Positions 26,184 to 34,702 of a stretch of DNA of 46,551 nucleotides are shown one piece after another. The DNA is from Burkholderiales bacterium (lineage in GTDB: Bacteria > Pseudomonadota > Gammaproteobacteria > Burkholderiales > Burkholderiaceae_C). The stretch covers positions 1-46,551 of the forward strand of contig JAEKLF010000061.1 in assembly GCA_019509985.1 (NCBI GenBank), in the 5' to 3' direction. The notes under the pieces were generated by a model. It saw only the letters and a list, made by a program, of their open reading frames with translations. It was not told the DNA's origin and ran no database searches. How positions within the stretch are numbered: position 1 is the stretch's first letter; every line of letters begins with the position of its first letter. The position numbers and the translations under genes are program-made.

Positions 26184-26530
26184 GGCGCGGTGGGTTGGGT
26201 GACGGAAACGGCGGCCGAAGCGGCCGAAGCGGGCAACGCAGGCACGAGCAGCGTGTTCTCCTGCTTCAGCACCAGGTGCCGGATCTGGGCGCGGAAGGCC
26301 TTGAAGTCGGCATCAGCCATCAGCGCTGCACGGCGGCGCGTGCGCTCGTCCATCGACTCGAAGGACCAGAAATAGACGAGCTGGTTGAGCTCGCCAATGT
26401 CACGCGTGTAGCAGCCCAGCATGGGGCCGAGCAGGCGCTCCTGCACCGCGCGGCCGCAGGCTTCGTACAGGCGGATGTACTCGGCGGTGCCGCCGGGGAC
26501 GAGGGAATAGGTGCGCTGTTCGACGAACAT
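26180..26530 (-). CDS. NIPSNAP-family protein
   Basis: A 116-residue ferredoxin-fold protein beginning [23 protein letters not shown], with the [15 protein letters not shown] segment typical of NIPSNAP. These small dimeric alpha/beta-barrel proteins occur in many catabolic operons; biochemical roles are poorly established. It has a 4-nt gap from the monooxygenase stop and a 4-nt overlap with the following ALDH gene, so it is tightly embedded in the operon. It might act as an auxiliary or as an isomerase-like enzyme, which is inference. Confidence 0.85.
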   Translation of the reverse strand: MFVEQRTYSLVPGGTAEYIRLYEACGRAVQERLLGPMLGCYTRDIGELNQLVYFWSFESMDERTRRRAALMADADFKAFRAQIRHLVLKQENTLLVPALPASAASAAVSVTQPTAP

Positions 26531-26534
26531 GGTG

Positions 26535-28169
26535 TCAGGCGGCCTGTGGCTGGGGCTGTGCGGCGGGCCGCGTGAAAGCGGCGAAGCGGCGCGTCACGCC
26601 GGGCAACTGGCTGGCGTCGCAATGGGCGGCGATGTAGCGGTCAGGGCGCAGCACGATCAGCGGCCTGGGGTGGGCGGCCATCCAGTCGGCGAAGTGGTTG
26701 TCGATGTCTTCGACGCACACCGTGCCGGGCATCGCGCTGGCGCGTTCGCCCGGTCCCCGGCCGCTGCGCGCTCGGTCGATCCGCACGAAGCGGGCGCCAA
26801 GGTCGCGCCAGAACGCGCGCTCGACGTCATTCAGGGCGGCCTGCGGGTCGGCCTGCCAGCCGATCAGCGCGAACCAGGGGCCGAGCACGTCGTCGAGCTT
26901 GCGGCGCGCGCCGGTGTCGTCTTCAACGTCCGGCTGGATCAGCATGCGCCCGACCATGGGGCCGCCGTCCGAATCCACGACTCCGCCGCCTTCGTACCGC
27001 GGCATGGGCTTGAAGCGCATCTGCAGCACGTAGTCCTTCGCCCCCGGCAACAGGCGCATCAGCGAGAACAAGCGGTCACGCAGCCAGGCGTGCGCGCGAT
27101 TCGTCGGCATCAGCATCGCGCCGAAGGCGTCGGCGAGGTCGATCATGGCTTTGGCATGGGCATGCCGCTCCCGCTCGTAGGTTTGCAGTACCTCCGGCTG
27201 CAGCTGCTCGCGCACGATGCCGGCCAGCTTCCAGGCCAGGTTGCCCACGTCGCGCAGGCCCGCGTTCAGGCCCTGGCCGATCCAGGGTGGCGACAGGTGG
27301 GCCGCATCGCCGATCAGCGCGACGCGGCCGACGACGAAACGGTCCGCCACGCGCGAGTGGTGGGTGTAGGTGCGTGCGCGCACGATCTCCACGGCGTCGG
27401 GGTCGGCCACGTAGGGCGCCAGCAGGCGTCGCACGGAGGCGTCCTCGGCAATTGCCTTCTCGTCCTCGCCAGCGAAGACCATGAACTCCCAGCGCCGGTA
27501 GCCGTAGGGCAGATGGATGCAGACGTTGGGGCGGCGAGGGTCGCAGTTCAGCGCGGTGTAGGGCGCGTCGAGCTGCGCGTTGCGCACGTCGACCACCAGC
27601 CACTTGATGGCATGTGTGCGGCCGGCCAGCTTGACACCCAGCCAGTCGCGCATGGGGCTGCGGCCACCGTCCGCCGCGACGCAGTAGTCGCACCGCAGCG
27701 CGTAGGCCTCGCCGTCCGCGCGGCGCAGCGTCAGCGTGACGCCGAGCTCGTCCTGTGCGACGCAGGTGACCTCCTCGCCCAGCCGCAGGTCGATGCAGGC
27801 GTAGCGCCGCAACCCCTGGCGCAATGTCTTCTCGGCCAGCTGCTGCATGAAGATATTGCGCCGCCACCAGCCCAGCTCGCGGGTCAGCGGCTGGATGTGG
27901 GCGAAGCATCTGCCGTCCGCGCGATACATGCGCAGAGGGATGTTGGGGATCATGTCGCGCAGCAGCGGCTGAGCCAGGTCGACGGTCTGAAACAGGCGCA
28001 GCGCCTCGTCGTCCATGCCGACTGCACGCGGGTACTGGAGGATTTCGCGCTCGCGGTCGACCACCACGGTGTCGATACCGTAGGCCCCGAGCAGGTTGGC
28101 CAGCGCAACGCCATTGGGACCGGCGCCGACGATGACGACGGCATGGCGCTGCACGGTGGCGTCGCTCAC
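26535..28169 (-). CDS. FAD-dependent aromatic monooxygenase (MhpA/PheA group)
   Basis: A 544-residue group A flavoprotein hydroxylase inserting one oxygen into an aromatic ring with NAD(P)H. It has the FAD dinucleotide motif VVIVGAGPNGVALANLLG (about 11-28), the DG motif AADGGRSPMRDWLG in the middle and the GD motif RVALIGDAAHLSPPWIGQGLNAGLRD. A C-terminal thioredoxin-like tail follows, as in 3-(3-hydroxyphenyl)propionate hydroxylase MhpA. GTG 28169 overlaps the hydrolase stop by 4 nt (GTGA), supporting that start over the longer open frame. Ring hydroxylation is the likely committed step of the pathway; the exact substrate is unknown. Confidence 0.9.
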   Translation of the reverse strand: MSDATVQRHAVVIVGAGPNGVALANLLGAYGIDTVVVDREREILQYPRAVGMDDEALRLFQTVDLAQPLLRDMIPNIPLRMYRADGRCFAHIQPLTRELGWWRRNIFMQQLAEKTLRQGLRRYACIDLRLGEEVTCVAQDELGVTLTLRRADGEAYALRCDYCVAADGGRSPMRDWLGVKLAGRTHAIKWLVVDVRNAQLDAPYTALNCDPRRPNVCIHLPYGYRRWEFMVFAGEDEKAIAEDASVRRLLAPYVADPDAVEIVRARTYTHHSRVADRFVVGRVALIGDAAHLSPPWIGQGLNAGLRDVGNLAWKLAGIVREQLQPEVLQTYERERHAHAKAMIDLADAFGAMLMPTNRAHAWLRDRLFSLMRLLPGAKDYVLQMRFKPMPRYEGGGVVDSDGGPMVGRMLIQPDVEDDTGARRKLDDVLGPWFALIGWQADPQAALNDVERAFWRDLGARFVRIDRARSGRGPGERASAMPGTVCVEDIDNHFADWMAAHPRPLIVLRPDRYIAAHCDASQLPGVTRRFAAFTRPAAQPQPQAA

Positions 28170-29047
28170 GCCCGGCCGCCCTGTATCCAGCCAGCCAGCG
28201 CGGGATCGGCCAGGAAGGCGTTGAGCGCGGCCTGGAAGGCGGGCAGGTTGTCGTCGTGGACGTAGTGGCCGGCGCCGTCCACCTCCACCCGGCGGATGTG
28301 CGGGTTGCGCCGCGCCACCTCTTCGGCCGTCGCGGCCGACAGGAAATCGGACCGCGCACCGCGCAGGAGCAGCGTCGGGACCCGCAGAGCGTCCACATGC
28401 GGCCACAGGTCGACCAGATGTTCGGGAGACGCGCTCAGCCGTGCATGAGCGATGCCTTCAGCATCATGGCGCCAGACCACGCCGCCGCCGGACTCAGTCA
28501 TCATCGAATGCTCGACGCGGGCTTGCAGCGCCGCATCCGAAATGTCCGGGCGCTGCTGCCGCCAGAACGCGCCAGCCTCTGCCAGCGAAGTGAAGTGGCC
28601 CGGCGTGGATTGCAGCTCGCGGCGGATGCGCTCGGCACCGGCTGAACTGCCCGATGCACCGGGCCCCATATCCTCGATGACCAGGGCGGCGACATGCTGG
28701 GGATGCTGCGACGCATAGACGAAGGCATTGGTCCCGCCCATTGAATGCCCGAGCATGACGAAGCGCTTCAGGCCAAGCTCCTCGGCCAGCACCTCCAGGT
28801 CGCGCACATAGTGCTCGGCGTGGTAGCGGCGCTGGGGGTCCCAGTCGCTTTGGCCGCGGCCGCGCTGGTCCAGCGCGATGAAGCGCACGTGATCGGCCAG
28901 CGGCAGAGCAACGGGCTCCCAGGTGTAGGCGAAGCTGCGCAGGCCGTGCAGGGCGATGATTGCCGGCGCAGCGGCATCGCCCCACTCTACGTAGCGCAGC
29001 CGCAGGCCCTCGCTGCGGATCCAGCCTTCGCGCGCGTGCGAGTTCAT
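28166..29047 (-). CDS. Alpha/beta hydrolase
   Basis: A 293-residue alpha/beta-fold hydrolase. The oxyanion loop LHGLRSFAYTW, nucleophile elbow GHSMGG (Ser102), acid region GARSDFLSAA and catalytic His in VDGAGHYVHDDN are all visible. By family and context it could be a C-C bond hydrolase acting on a ring-cleavage product, like MhpC/BphD, or an esterase or lactonase opening the substrate. Sequence alone does not distinguish these. It overlaps the monooxygenase start by 4 nt and lies 17 nt after the AA_synth gene, so it is part of one transcript. Confidence 0.9.
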   Translation of the reverse strand: MNSHAREGWIRSEGLRLRYVEWGDAAAPAIIALHGLRSFAYTWEPVALPLADHVRFIALDQRGRGQSDWDPQRRYHAEHYVRDLEVLAEELGLKRFVMLGHSMGGTNAFVYASQHPQHVAALVIEDMGPGASGSSAGAERIRRELQSTPGHFTSLAEAGAFWRQQRPDISDAALQARVEHSMMTESGGGVVWRHDAEGIAHARLSASPEHLVDLWPHVDALRVPTLLLRGARSDFLSAATAEEVARRNPHIRRVEVDGAGHYVHDDNLPAFQAALNAFLADPALAGWIQGGRA

Positions 29048-29064
29048 GCCGTCGCCCTCCCCGC

Positions 29065-29670
29065 CTAGACGAGGCCGTCTTGGCCCTTGACGTCGCTGGC
29101 CTTCAGGCCGCCGAGCCGGGCGTTCAGGCGGCCACGCGTGGCGAAGGCCCAGATGATGAGCAGCTCGTCACGGTTGGGTGCGTCGTTGAACATCACGCTG
29201 ACGCTGTCGTAATGCGAGCGCACGTAGAGCGCGTCCTTGTGCGCCAGCGGCACATCGAGCACGGTGCCCGGCCCGCCACGCTTGCCGGTGGACGGCACCC
29301 AGGACTTGCCGCCGCCCACCGCATCGCGCACCGGGTTGGCTGCGGGGTTGGTCAGCAACGCATTGCCGTGCTCGTATTCGCCGTCGATGCCCACCAGGCA
29401 GGCCTTGCCATAGCTCTCGATCGCCTGGCCGGCGGCGGCCTCCTCGATGCGGCGGCCGAACTCCGCGCCCAGCGCTGGTGACTGCTCGACGAAGGCCGAC
29501 AGGTCCGTCTCGAAGCGGCCCGCATAGGGGTTGTGGATGGCCGCAGCAACGACGAACTTGCGCAGCGGCACACCGTCGGCGGGCCGGCCGGTCTCGCCGG
29601 CCAGCGTGTCTTCGATCTGGAGGTACCACTTGCGGATGTGATAGCCGTGGAAGTTGGGAGCCTTGCTCAT
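29065..29670 (-). CDS. AA_synth family protein (DUF1185)
   Basis: A 201-residue protein of Pfam AA_synth/DUF1185, recognised by RKWYLQIEDTLAGETG near the N-terminus, VVAAAIHNPYAGRF, then YGKACLVGIDGEYEHGNAL and the KSWVPSTGKRG stretch. The family name is historical; the biochemical activity is unestablished as far as I know, and members often sit in catabolic operons with flavin oxidoreductases. It contains a conserved Glu-Tyr-Glu-His cluster that could bind metal or act in catalysis (inference). It lies between the VOC and hydrolase genes with gaps of 26 and 17 nt. Confidence 0.85.
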   Translation of the reverse strand: MSKAPNFHGYHIRKWYLQIEDTLAGETGRPADGVPLRKFVVAAAIHNPYAGRFETDLSAFVEQSPALGAEFGRRIEEAAAGQAIESYGKACLVGIDGEYEHGNALLTNPAANPVRDAVGGGKSWVPSTGKRGGPGTVLDVPLAHKDALYVRSHYDSVSVMFNDAPNRDELLIIWAFATRGRLNARLGGLKASDVKGQDGLV

Positions 29671-29696
29671 GGGGAGTCTCTTCTTGGGGGTCGGAA

Positions 29697-30206
29697 TCAG
29701 TCGAACAGCGGGACCAGCGAGGTCGGATCACTCGCGGCGCTGTGTTCCGTCATCAGCCGCTTGCCCTCCTCATCGGTCGTTGCCGTCTCGCAGAAGAACT
29801 CGAGACGGTTGCCGTCGGGGTCGGTGAAATACACGCCGATGCCGGCCTTGTGGTCGGTGATTTTGACGATGTGCACCTCGCGACGCAGCAACATGCCGTA
29901 GAGGCGGCGCAGCTCGTCAAGGTCGCCGGCAATCTCCAGCCCGTAGTGCTGCAGGCCGATGGTGCCCAGCTCTGCGGGCGTCTGCGCGCGAATCAGTGCG
30001 ATGTCATGGTGCTTCTGGCCGAAGGACATGAAGACCCAGCGCGGCTCGCTGGCCACCTGCTCCATGCCCAGCACCTCGCCGTACCAGCGGCCCGAGGCCA
30101 CGGGATCGCGCACATAAAGGGCCACGTGCGTGCGCAGGACACGCGGCGTCGGCAAGGTCTGGCCCGGCGCCAGCGGTGGAACATGAACGGGAGCGGCATT
30201 CGTCAT
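29697..30206 (-). CDS. VOC-family metalloenzyme (extradiol dioxygenase/glyoxalase fold)
   Basis: A 169-residue vicinal-oxygen-chelate protein with the canonical metal set: His27 in RTHVALYV, His87 in LQHYGLEI and Glu136 in DGNRLEFF. The His-His-Glu order and PDGNRLEFF end match small type I extradiol dioxygenases and related enzymes. Beside a ring hydroxylase and an alpha/beta hydrolase it may be a ring-cleaving dioxygenase, though single-module VOC proteins also act as isomerases or glyoxalases. ATG 30206 is preferred because GAAGG lies about 9 nt upstream; the ATG at 30215 is too close to that sequence. Confidence 0.85.
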   Translation of the reverse strand: MTNAAPVHVPPLAPGQTLPTPRVLRTHVALYVRDPVASGRWYGEVLGMEQVASEPRWVFMSFGQKHHDIALIRAQTPAELGTIGLQHYGLEIAGDLDELRRLYGMLLRREVHIVKITDHKAGIGVYFTDPDGNRLEFFCETATTDEEGKRLMTEHSAASDPTSLVPLFD

Positions 30207-30218
30207 CCGGTGCATCCT

Positions 30219-31292
30219 TCAATCGATCGACTGGACGTGAGCCACCAAAGGCGCCTCGAAAGGCGTCCAGGCCACGGCGGTGATCTCGGGGAACTCGCGC
30301 CATTCCTTCTGCCAGGACCGGCCACCGTCGCGTGAGCAGAAAAGATCGCCGTACTTGGTGCCGGCATACAAGCGCGTGGCGTCGGCAGCGTGGCCGCCCA
30401 AGGCCCAGAAGGTGGAGTTGGGCGCCACGTCCAGCCGGGTCTGTTCCCAGTTGAAGCCGCGATCGGCAGAGCGGTAAAGACGGGTCTTGAAGCCCGGCGT
30501 GCCGTCGCCGATGGCCATCAGCAGTTCGTTGTCGGACCCGGGCAGCGGCAACACGGTGCGCGTGTAGTACAGGCCGTCGAAGCGCTGCTTGGAGAGCTTG
30601 GCGTCCCAGGTCTGGCCGTCGTCCTGGCTGACGTAGACCGCATTCACGGTCAACACGACGAAGGTGCGCGGTGCCGATGCCGATGCCGATGCCGATGCCG
30701 ATGCCGATGCCGATGCCGATGCCGGCAGGATGCTGATGGCGTGGATATCGGAACTTCGGATGGCCTTGCGCGGATCATCCAGCCGCTCGAAATGCTGGCC
30801 GCCGTCGCGGCTTCGCCAGGCGCCGCCCTCCTCCACGCCGAACCAAACGTCCTGGCCGTCGTCGGGGTTGACGCAGATGGTCAGCATGCGCGGGCGGTTC
30901 ACGCCCTGGCAGAACTCCGGCATCTCGGGCGGCAGGCGCTGCCACGATTCGCCAGCATCGGTCGACTTGAACAGCGCCGAGCGCGACGGCGCGCCCGTGC
31001 CGGCGTACAACACCAGCGGCTGGCTCGGGTCGATGGCAATCGACCAGACCGTCATGCCGTTGATGGGCCCTTCAGCGCGGCGCCAATGCGCGCCGCCGTC
31101 GTCGCTGATGCACAGACCACAGTCCGCGCCAGCGTAGACCCGTTCGGGCCGCGTCGGGTCGACGGCCAGCGCACGCACCACGCCGTCGAATTCGATGGCC
31201 TCCTTCAGGCCCAGCCGGTGCCAGGTCCTGCCGTCGTCATTGCTGCGCAGGATGCCTTGGCCAGCGGTGGCCACCATGACGGTGAATTCCAT
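30219..31292 (-). CDS. Cytoplasmic BNR/Asp-box beta-propeller protein
   Basis: A 357-residue propeller protein with seven Asp-box motifs (SNDDGRTW, SDDGGAHW, STDAGESW, SRDGGQHF, SQDDGQTW, SADRGFNW, SRDGGRSW) and no signal peptide, unlike the exported Ycf48-like protein at 9428. Such WD40/YVTN/BNR-like proteins occur in aromatic and terpenoid catabolic operons without an assigned role. Between blades it carries an eight-unit Ser-Ala repeat made by a hexanucleotide tract (30673-30720). The stop is 12 nt before the VOC start and the ATG is 17 nt after the SDR stop. Function unknown. Confidence 0.8.
   Translation of the reverse strand: MEFTVMVATAGQGILRSNDDGRTWHRLGLKEAIEFDGVVRALAVDPTRPERVYAGADCGLCISDDGGAHWRRAEGPINGMTVWSIAIDPSQPLVLYAGTGAPSRSALFKSTDAGESWQRLPPEMPEFCQGVNRPRMLTICVNPDDGQDVWFGVEEGGAWRSRDGGQHFERLDDPRKAIRSSDIHAISILPASASASASASASASASAPRTFVVLTVNAVYVSQDDGQTWDAKLSKQRFDGLYYTRTVLPLPGSDNELLMAIGDGTPGFKTRLYRSADRGFNWEQTRLDVAPNSTFWALGGHAADATRLYAGTKYGDLFCSRDGGRSWQKEWREFPEITAVAWTPFEAPLVAHVQSID
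30673..30720. repeat. Eight-copy GCCGAT hexanucleotide tract
   Basis: Eight perfect tandem GCCGAT units on the plus strand, encoding Ser-Ala repeated eight times in the propeller protein on the minus strand. Unit length is a multiple of three, so slippage would alter the linker length without breaking the frame. Confidence 0.95.
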
Positions 31293-31309
31293 GGAAACAG
31301 TGCTCCAGG

Positions 31310-32119
31310 TCAGAGGAAGATGCCGCGCGTCAGGCCGCCGTCGCAGCCGATCGACTCGCCGGTGATGGACCCCGACTTCGGCGACGCCAGGAAAGCGATC
31401 AGCCAGCCCATTTCCTCGGGCTGCAGCACGCGACGGATAGGCGTGGCCTTGGCGTAGTTGGCCTCCACCTCCGCGGCCGTCAGGCCCTGCTTCGCGGCCT
31501 CCTTGGCGTAGAGCTCATGGATGTGGGGCGTCTCGACCACGCCGGGGTGGATGGTGTTGACGGTGATGCCGTGCGGACCGAGCTGATCGGACAGCGTCTT
31601 GGTCATGTGCACGATGGCCACGTTGCGCATGCCGGAGATCTGCTTGCTGCCCCGGCCCGTGAGCCCGCCGATGTTGATGATGCGGCCATAGCCGCCCTGG
31701 CGCATGTAGGGCGCTACGGCTTTGGCACAGCGGAAGTAGCCCACGACCTTGATGTCGATGTCCTGCAGCAGGCCTTGCGGGTCAGCCTCGTCGAGCTCGC
31801 TGCGCACCAGGCCACCGGGATGCGCGGCGCCGTTCACCAGCACGTCGACGCGGCCGAAGGCCTCGGCCGCCATCGCCATGGCGGCCTCGACGGAGGCCAT
31901 GTCGGTGGTGTCCACGACCACGGGCAGGATGCGCCCTGCCCCGGGCACGCCGGCCAGCGATTGGCGCAGCTCGGCGGCCGCTTCTTCCAGGAAGGGCATG
32001 CGGCGCGCGGCAATGGCCACGTCCATGCCCTCGCGGGCGAGTTCCAAGGCAGCGGCCTTACCGATGCCCATGCTGCCGCCGGTGATGAAGGCGGACTTGC
32101 CCTTGAGTTGGAGATCCAT
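31310..32119 (-). CDS. SDR-fold protein lacking the classical catalytic triad
   Basis: A 269-residue Rossmann-fold short-chain dehydrogenase/reductase-like protein. The cofactor motif TGGSMGIG (13-20) and structural VNGAAH (about 95-100) are present, and the C-terminus has the usual HPGVVETP and GCDGGLTRG. At the active site the usual Ser is Gly-Gly (INIGGLTG, 149-155), and the YxxxK motif reads SGMRN (162-166), so Tyr and Lys are replaced. NAD(P) binding is likely but classical redox chemistry is doubtful. I believe a subfamily with this signature exists among proteobacteria, so this is likely inherited rather than a sequencing artefact. The gap to the ThDP gene stop is 23 nt. Confidence 0.88.
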   Translation of the reverse strand: MDLQLKGKSAFITGGSMGIGKAAALELAREGMDVAIAARRMPFLEEAAAELRQSLAGVPGAGRILPVVVDTTDMASVEAAMAMAAEAFGRVDVLVNGAAHPGGLVRSELDEADPQGLLQDIDIKVVGYFRCAKAVAPYMRQGGYGRIINIGGLTGRGSKQISGMRNVAIVHMTKTLSDQLGPHGITVNTIHPGVVETPHIHELYAKEAAKQGLTAAEVEANYAKATPIRRVLQPEEMGWLIAFLASPKSGSITGESIGCDGGLTRGIFL

Positions 32120-32142
32120 GTGTCCTCTTTTTTGAACAGGTG

Positions 32143-33714
32143 TCAGGCCAGGCGCATCTCAATGAGGATGGGGCCGGTGGTGTGGTCCAGCGCCTTCGCA
32201 AGCGCGAAACGCAGGTCCTCGACGGTCTGCGCACGCAGGGCCGGCACGCCGTAGCCCTGGGCCAGCGCGAGCCAGTCGAAAGGCGGGTCGTCCAGCAGCG
32301 TCAGGCGTTGCGCCTGCGGGCCGGGCTCGATGCCGCTGCGGCCGAGTTCGGTCTGCAGGATGCCGTAGCGGCGGTTGGAGGTGATGAGCATCACCACCGG
32401 CAGCCTCTCGCGCGCCATCGTCCAGAGCGACTGGATGGTGTATTGCGCGCTGCCGTCGGACTGCAGCGCGAACACGCGCCGCTCCGGGCAGGCCACGGCA
32501 GCGCCGAGCGCCACCGGCAGGCCCTGCCCGATGGCGCCGCCGGTGTTGGTGAGGATGGTGTGATGCGCCGCCTGGGACGACGCCGTGACGAAGGGATAGC
32601 CGCAGGTGCCGCCCTCGACCGACACGATGGCCCCGGCCGGCAGCGCGTTGGACAGCAGGCGGCCGATGGCCTGCGGGGTCAGCACCCCGTCAGGCACCGT
32701 GTACTCCACACACGCGGCACCCGCGGGCAGTGTCGGCGCATCGAGCAGTTCGGCGAGGCGTTCGAGCGCCTGGTCGGCGGCTTCGCCCGGCAGAGCGAGC
32801 GTGGTGAGCGAGTCCGGCGGGGCCAGTTCGCTGGGCAGTCCTTCGTAGCCGAAATAGGCGATCGGCGCGATGGCGCCCGCCAGCACGACCAGCGCATCCT
32901 TCAGGACGGAAATCGCTGCTTCGGGGAAATAGGGCAACCGGTCGATGTCCGGCAAGCCGCCGCCGCGCTCGGTGCGGGCGGGAAAGGTCTCGCTGTACAG
33001 CCGTGCGCCCGTGGCAGCGGCAATGCGCCCCGCCGCCATGTGCCCGCGCTCGCTCAGCGCGCGATCACCAAGGAGGAACACCACCTTGGCGTGGCTCGTC
33101 AGCATCTGGCGGACGGCGGTCACGCGTGCCTCGCTGAACGCGGGCGCAGGCACAGCCTGGTCCGCACGCCGGACCTGCTGCGGCGCGGGCAGCTGCTGGA
33201 AGTCCACCGGCACGACCAGCGTCGCGACCTGACCTGGCGTGCTCATCGACGCCCGCACGCCATCAACCATGTCCTGCTGGAGCTGCTCGGCACCCACCAC
33301 CGCGCGGTACCAACCCGACATCGGGCGCGCCAGGGACTCGATATCCGACGTCAGCGGCGCGTCGTATTTGAGGTGCCAGCTGGCATGGTCGCCCACGATA
33401 TTGAGGATGGGCGTGCGGGCACGGCGTGCGTTGTGCAGGTTCGCCAGGCCGTTGGCCAGGCCCGGCCCCAGGTGCAGCAGCGTCGCCGCGGGCCGGCCCA
33501 GCATGCGGCCATAGCCGTCCGCCGCGCCGGTGCAGACACCCTCGAACAGGCCGAGCACGGCGCGCACGGCGGGCACCTGGTCGAGCGCGCCGACCAGGGG
33601 CATCTCCGTCGTGCCGGGGTTGGCAAAGCAGACCGACACGCCGGCCGACGCTGCCGCCTGGAGGGCAACCACGGCGCCGGAGGGCCTGGTGTCGGAGGCA
33701 GCTTGGATTGGCAT
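32143..33714 (-). CDS. Thiamine-diphosphate-dependent enzyme (acetolactate synthase/benzoylformate decarboxylase superfamily)
   Basis: A 523-residue ThDP enzyme of the three-domain PYR/R/PP layout. The N-terminal FANPGTTEMPL loop and the cofactor-activating Glu in LFEGVCTGAADGYGRM (Glu59) are visible. The PP-domain metal motif reads QSDGSAQYTIQSLW with downstream SNRRYGIL. The family contains 2-oxo-acid decarboxylases, carboligases and lyases; databases often call this subgroup acetolactate synthase large subunit, but no small subunit is nearby and the catabolic context favours a decarboxylase, lyase or carboligase of pathway intermediates. It is the first gene of the main operon, with a palindrome (33746) and a shared box (33776) immediately upstream. 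Confidence 0.9.
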   Translation of the reverse strand: MPIQAASDTRPSGAVVALQAAASAGVSVCFANPGTTEMPLVGALDQVPAVRAVLGLFEGVCTGAADGYGRMLGRPAATLLHLGPGLANGLANLHNARRARTPILNIVGDHASWHLKYDAPLTSDIESLARPMSGWYRAVVGAEQLQQDMVDGVRASMSTPGQVATLVVPVDFQQLPAPQQVRRADQAVPAPAFSEARVTAVRQMLTSHAKVVFLLGDRALSERGHMAAGRIAAATGARLYSETFPARTERGGGLPDIDRLPYFPEAAISVLKDALVVLAGAIAPIAYFGYEGLPSELAPPDSLTTLALPGEAADQALERLAELLDAPTLPAGAACVEYTVPDGVLTPQAIGRLLSNALPAGAIVSVEGGTCGYPFVTASSQAAHHTILTNTGGAIGQGLPVALGAAVACPERRVFALQSDGSAQYTIQSLWTMARERLPVVMLITSNRRYGILQTELGRSGIEPGPQAQRLTLLDDPPFDWLALAQGYGVPALRAQTVEDLRFALAKALDHTTGPILIEMRLA

Positions 33715-33745
33715 GTTCGATTCGCTTGTGTCGCAGAAGACGTTG

Positions 33746-33762
33746 ATCCCATTGGATGGGAT
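33746..33762. promoter_or_regulatory. Palindrome ATCCCAT-TGG-ATGGGAT, candidate operator
   Basis: Perfect 7-bp inverted arms separated by 3 bases, ending 31 nt before the ThDP gene start. It lies between that gene and the IclR gene, a common layout for an IclR operator. It may overlap the promoter or start site. No experimental link can be read from the sequence. Confidence 0.5.
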
Positions 33763-33775
33763 GCGGCGAAATCGA

Positions 33776-33793
33776 AATAGCCGAGATCGGCAG
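33776..33793 (-). promoter_or_regulatory. Shared 18-bp box, copy upstream of the catabolic operon
   Basis: The minus strand reads CTGCCGATCTCGGCTATT, 13 of 18 matching the copy at 7688; the four bases immediately 5' (CAAG) also match. It ends 61 nt before the ThDP gene start, close to the 63 nt seen at the aminotransferase. It lies just upstream of the palindrome at 33746. Confidence 0.6.
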
Positions 33794-33839
33794 CTTGTGC
33801 TGGCGCGCACGTCCAGTGGACGCGCCGGGAGCTTCTGCG

Positions 33840-34631
33840 TCAGGCGCGTCGCGAACGCGCTGGAGACGGCGGCGGCGACATCAGCGCACTCAGCGGTACC
33901 AGCATCTGCGACAGGTCGGCCGCTGCAACGCACAGCCGTGCGCCCAGCAACTCGACATCGAAGCGCTCAAACTCCTCCCGCCGGAAGATCAGCGACATGC
34001 AGCCGGCCGCCTCGTCGTCGTTGAAGGTCACCGGTGCGGAGATACCCGCCAGTTCGGCATTGAGCTCGCCATGCGACACCGCATAGCCCTGTTGGTGGAT
34101 CGCCTGCAGGGCCCGCCAGAACGACTTCCAGTCCTCGCCGATGGCGCGACAGTCCGGTTCGCTCTCATGGCGGTCCCAGACGCGCCGCAACTTGCCGCGA
34201 CCCATCATGGCCAGCAGCACCTTGGACGTGGACGACCTGAACTGCGGCATCGTCGTGCCTCGCCCAAAGGACATGGGCAGCGGACGGGCGGAGCCATTGT
34301 GCTCGAAGACGTTGACGATGTGGTCGCCGTAGCCGGCTGTCAACAGGCCAGTGGATCCCAGCGCATCAGCCAGCCGGCTGACCACCGGGCCGCCCGCATT
34401 GATGAGGGGATCGGAATTGATCATCCGATGGTCGAGTTCGATGATCCGCGGGCCGAGCATGAACTGGCCGCCATGGCTCACGAGCAGGCCGGCCTGGGCG
34501 AGCTCCCGCGTGTAGCGATAGCAGGTGGTACGCGTCAATGACAGCGCTTCGGCGATCTGTTCGGCGGTGAGGCTGGTGTGCTCTCGTGAGAACAGATCGA
34601 GCACCGAGAGCATGCGGGTCAGGCTGGACAC
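33840..34631 (-). CDS. IclR-family transcriptional regulator
   Basis: A 263-residue regulator with an N-terminal winged helix (LTAEQIAEALSLTRTTCYRYTRELAQAGLL, about 18-50) and a C-terminal IclR effector domain (about 85-250) that binds small aromatic or organic acids in the family. It sits between the permease and the ThDP operon, all on the minus strand, with 125 nt ahead of the operon holding a palindrome and the shared box. It probably controls the operon as repressor or activator in response to the substrate or an intermediate (inference). Confidence 0.92.
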   Translation of the reverse strand: MSSLTRMLSVLDLFSREHTSLTAEQIAEALSLTRTTCYRYTRELAQAGLLVSHGGQFMLGPRIIELDHRMINSDPLINAGGPVVSRLADALGSTGLLTAGYGDHIVNVFEHNGSARPLPMSFGRGTTMPQFRSSTSKVLLAMMGRGKLRRVWDRHESEPDCRAIGEDWKSFWRALQAIHQQGYAVSHGELNAELAGISAPVTFNDDEAAGCMSLIFRREEFERFDVELLGARLCVAAADLSQMLVPLSALMSPPPSPARSRRA

Positions 34632-34702
34632 AGGTCAATGGTGCTTGGGTGGGATCCGCATGGTAGGAGATCGCGCCATGTGGGACTGCCGGTGCGTTAG
34701 CC

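Noticed and set aside
26511..28265. 584-codon plus-strand open frame opposite the FAD monooxygenase
   Set aside because: The minus strand encodes a complete flavin hydroxylase with all three motifs; the plus frame is a compositional shadow.
30673..30720. Tandem repeat considered as a CRISPR-like or minisatellite array
   Set aside because: Units are 6 bp with no spacers and they are in frame inside a gene.
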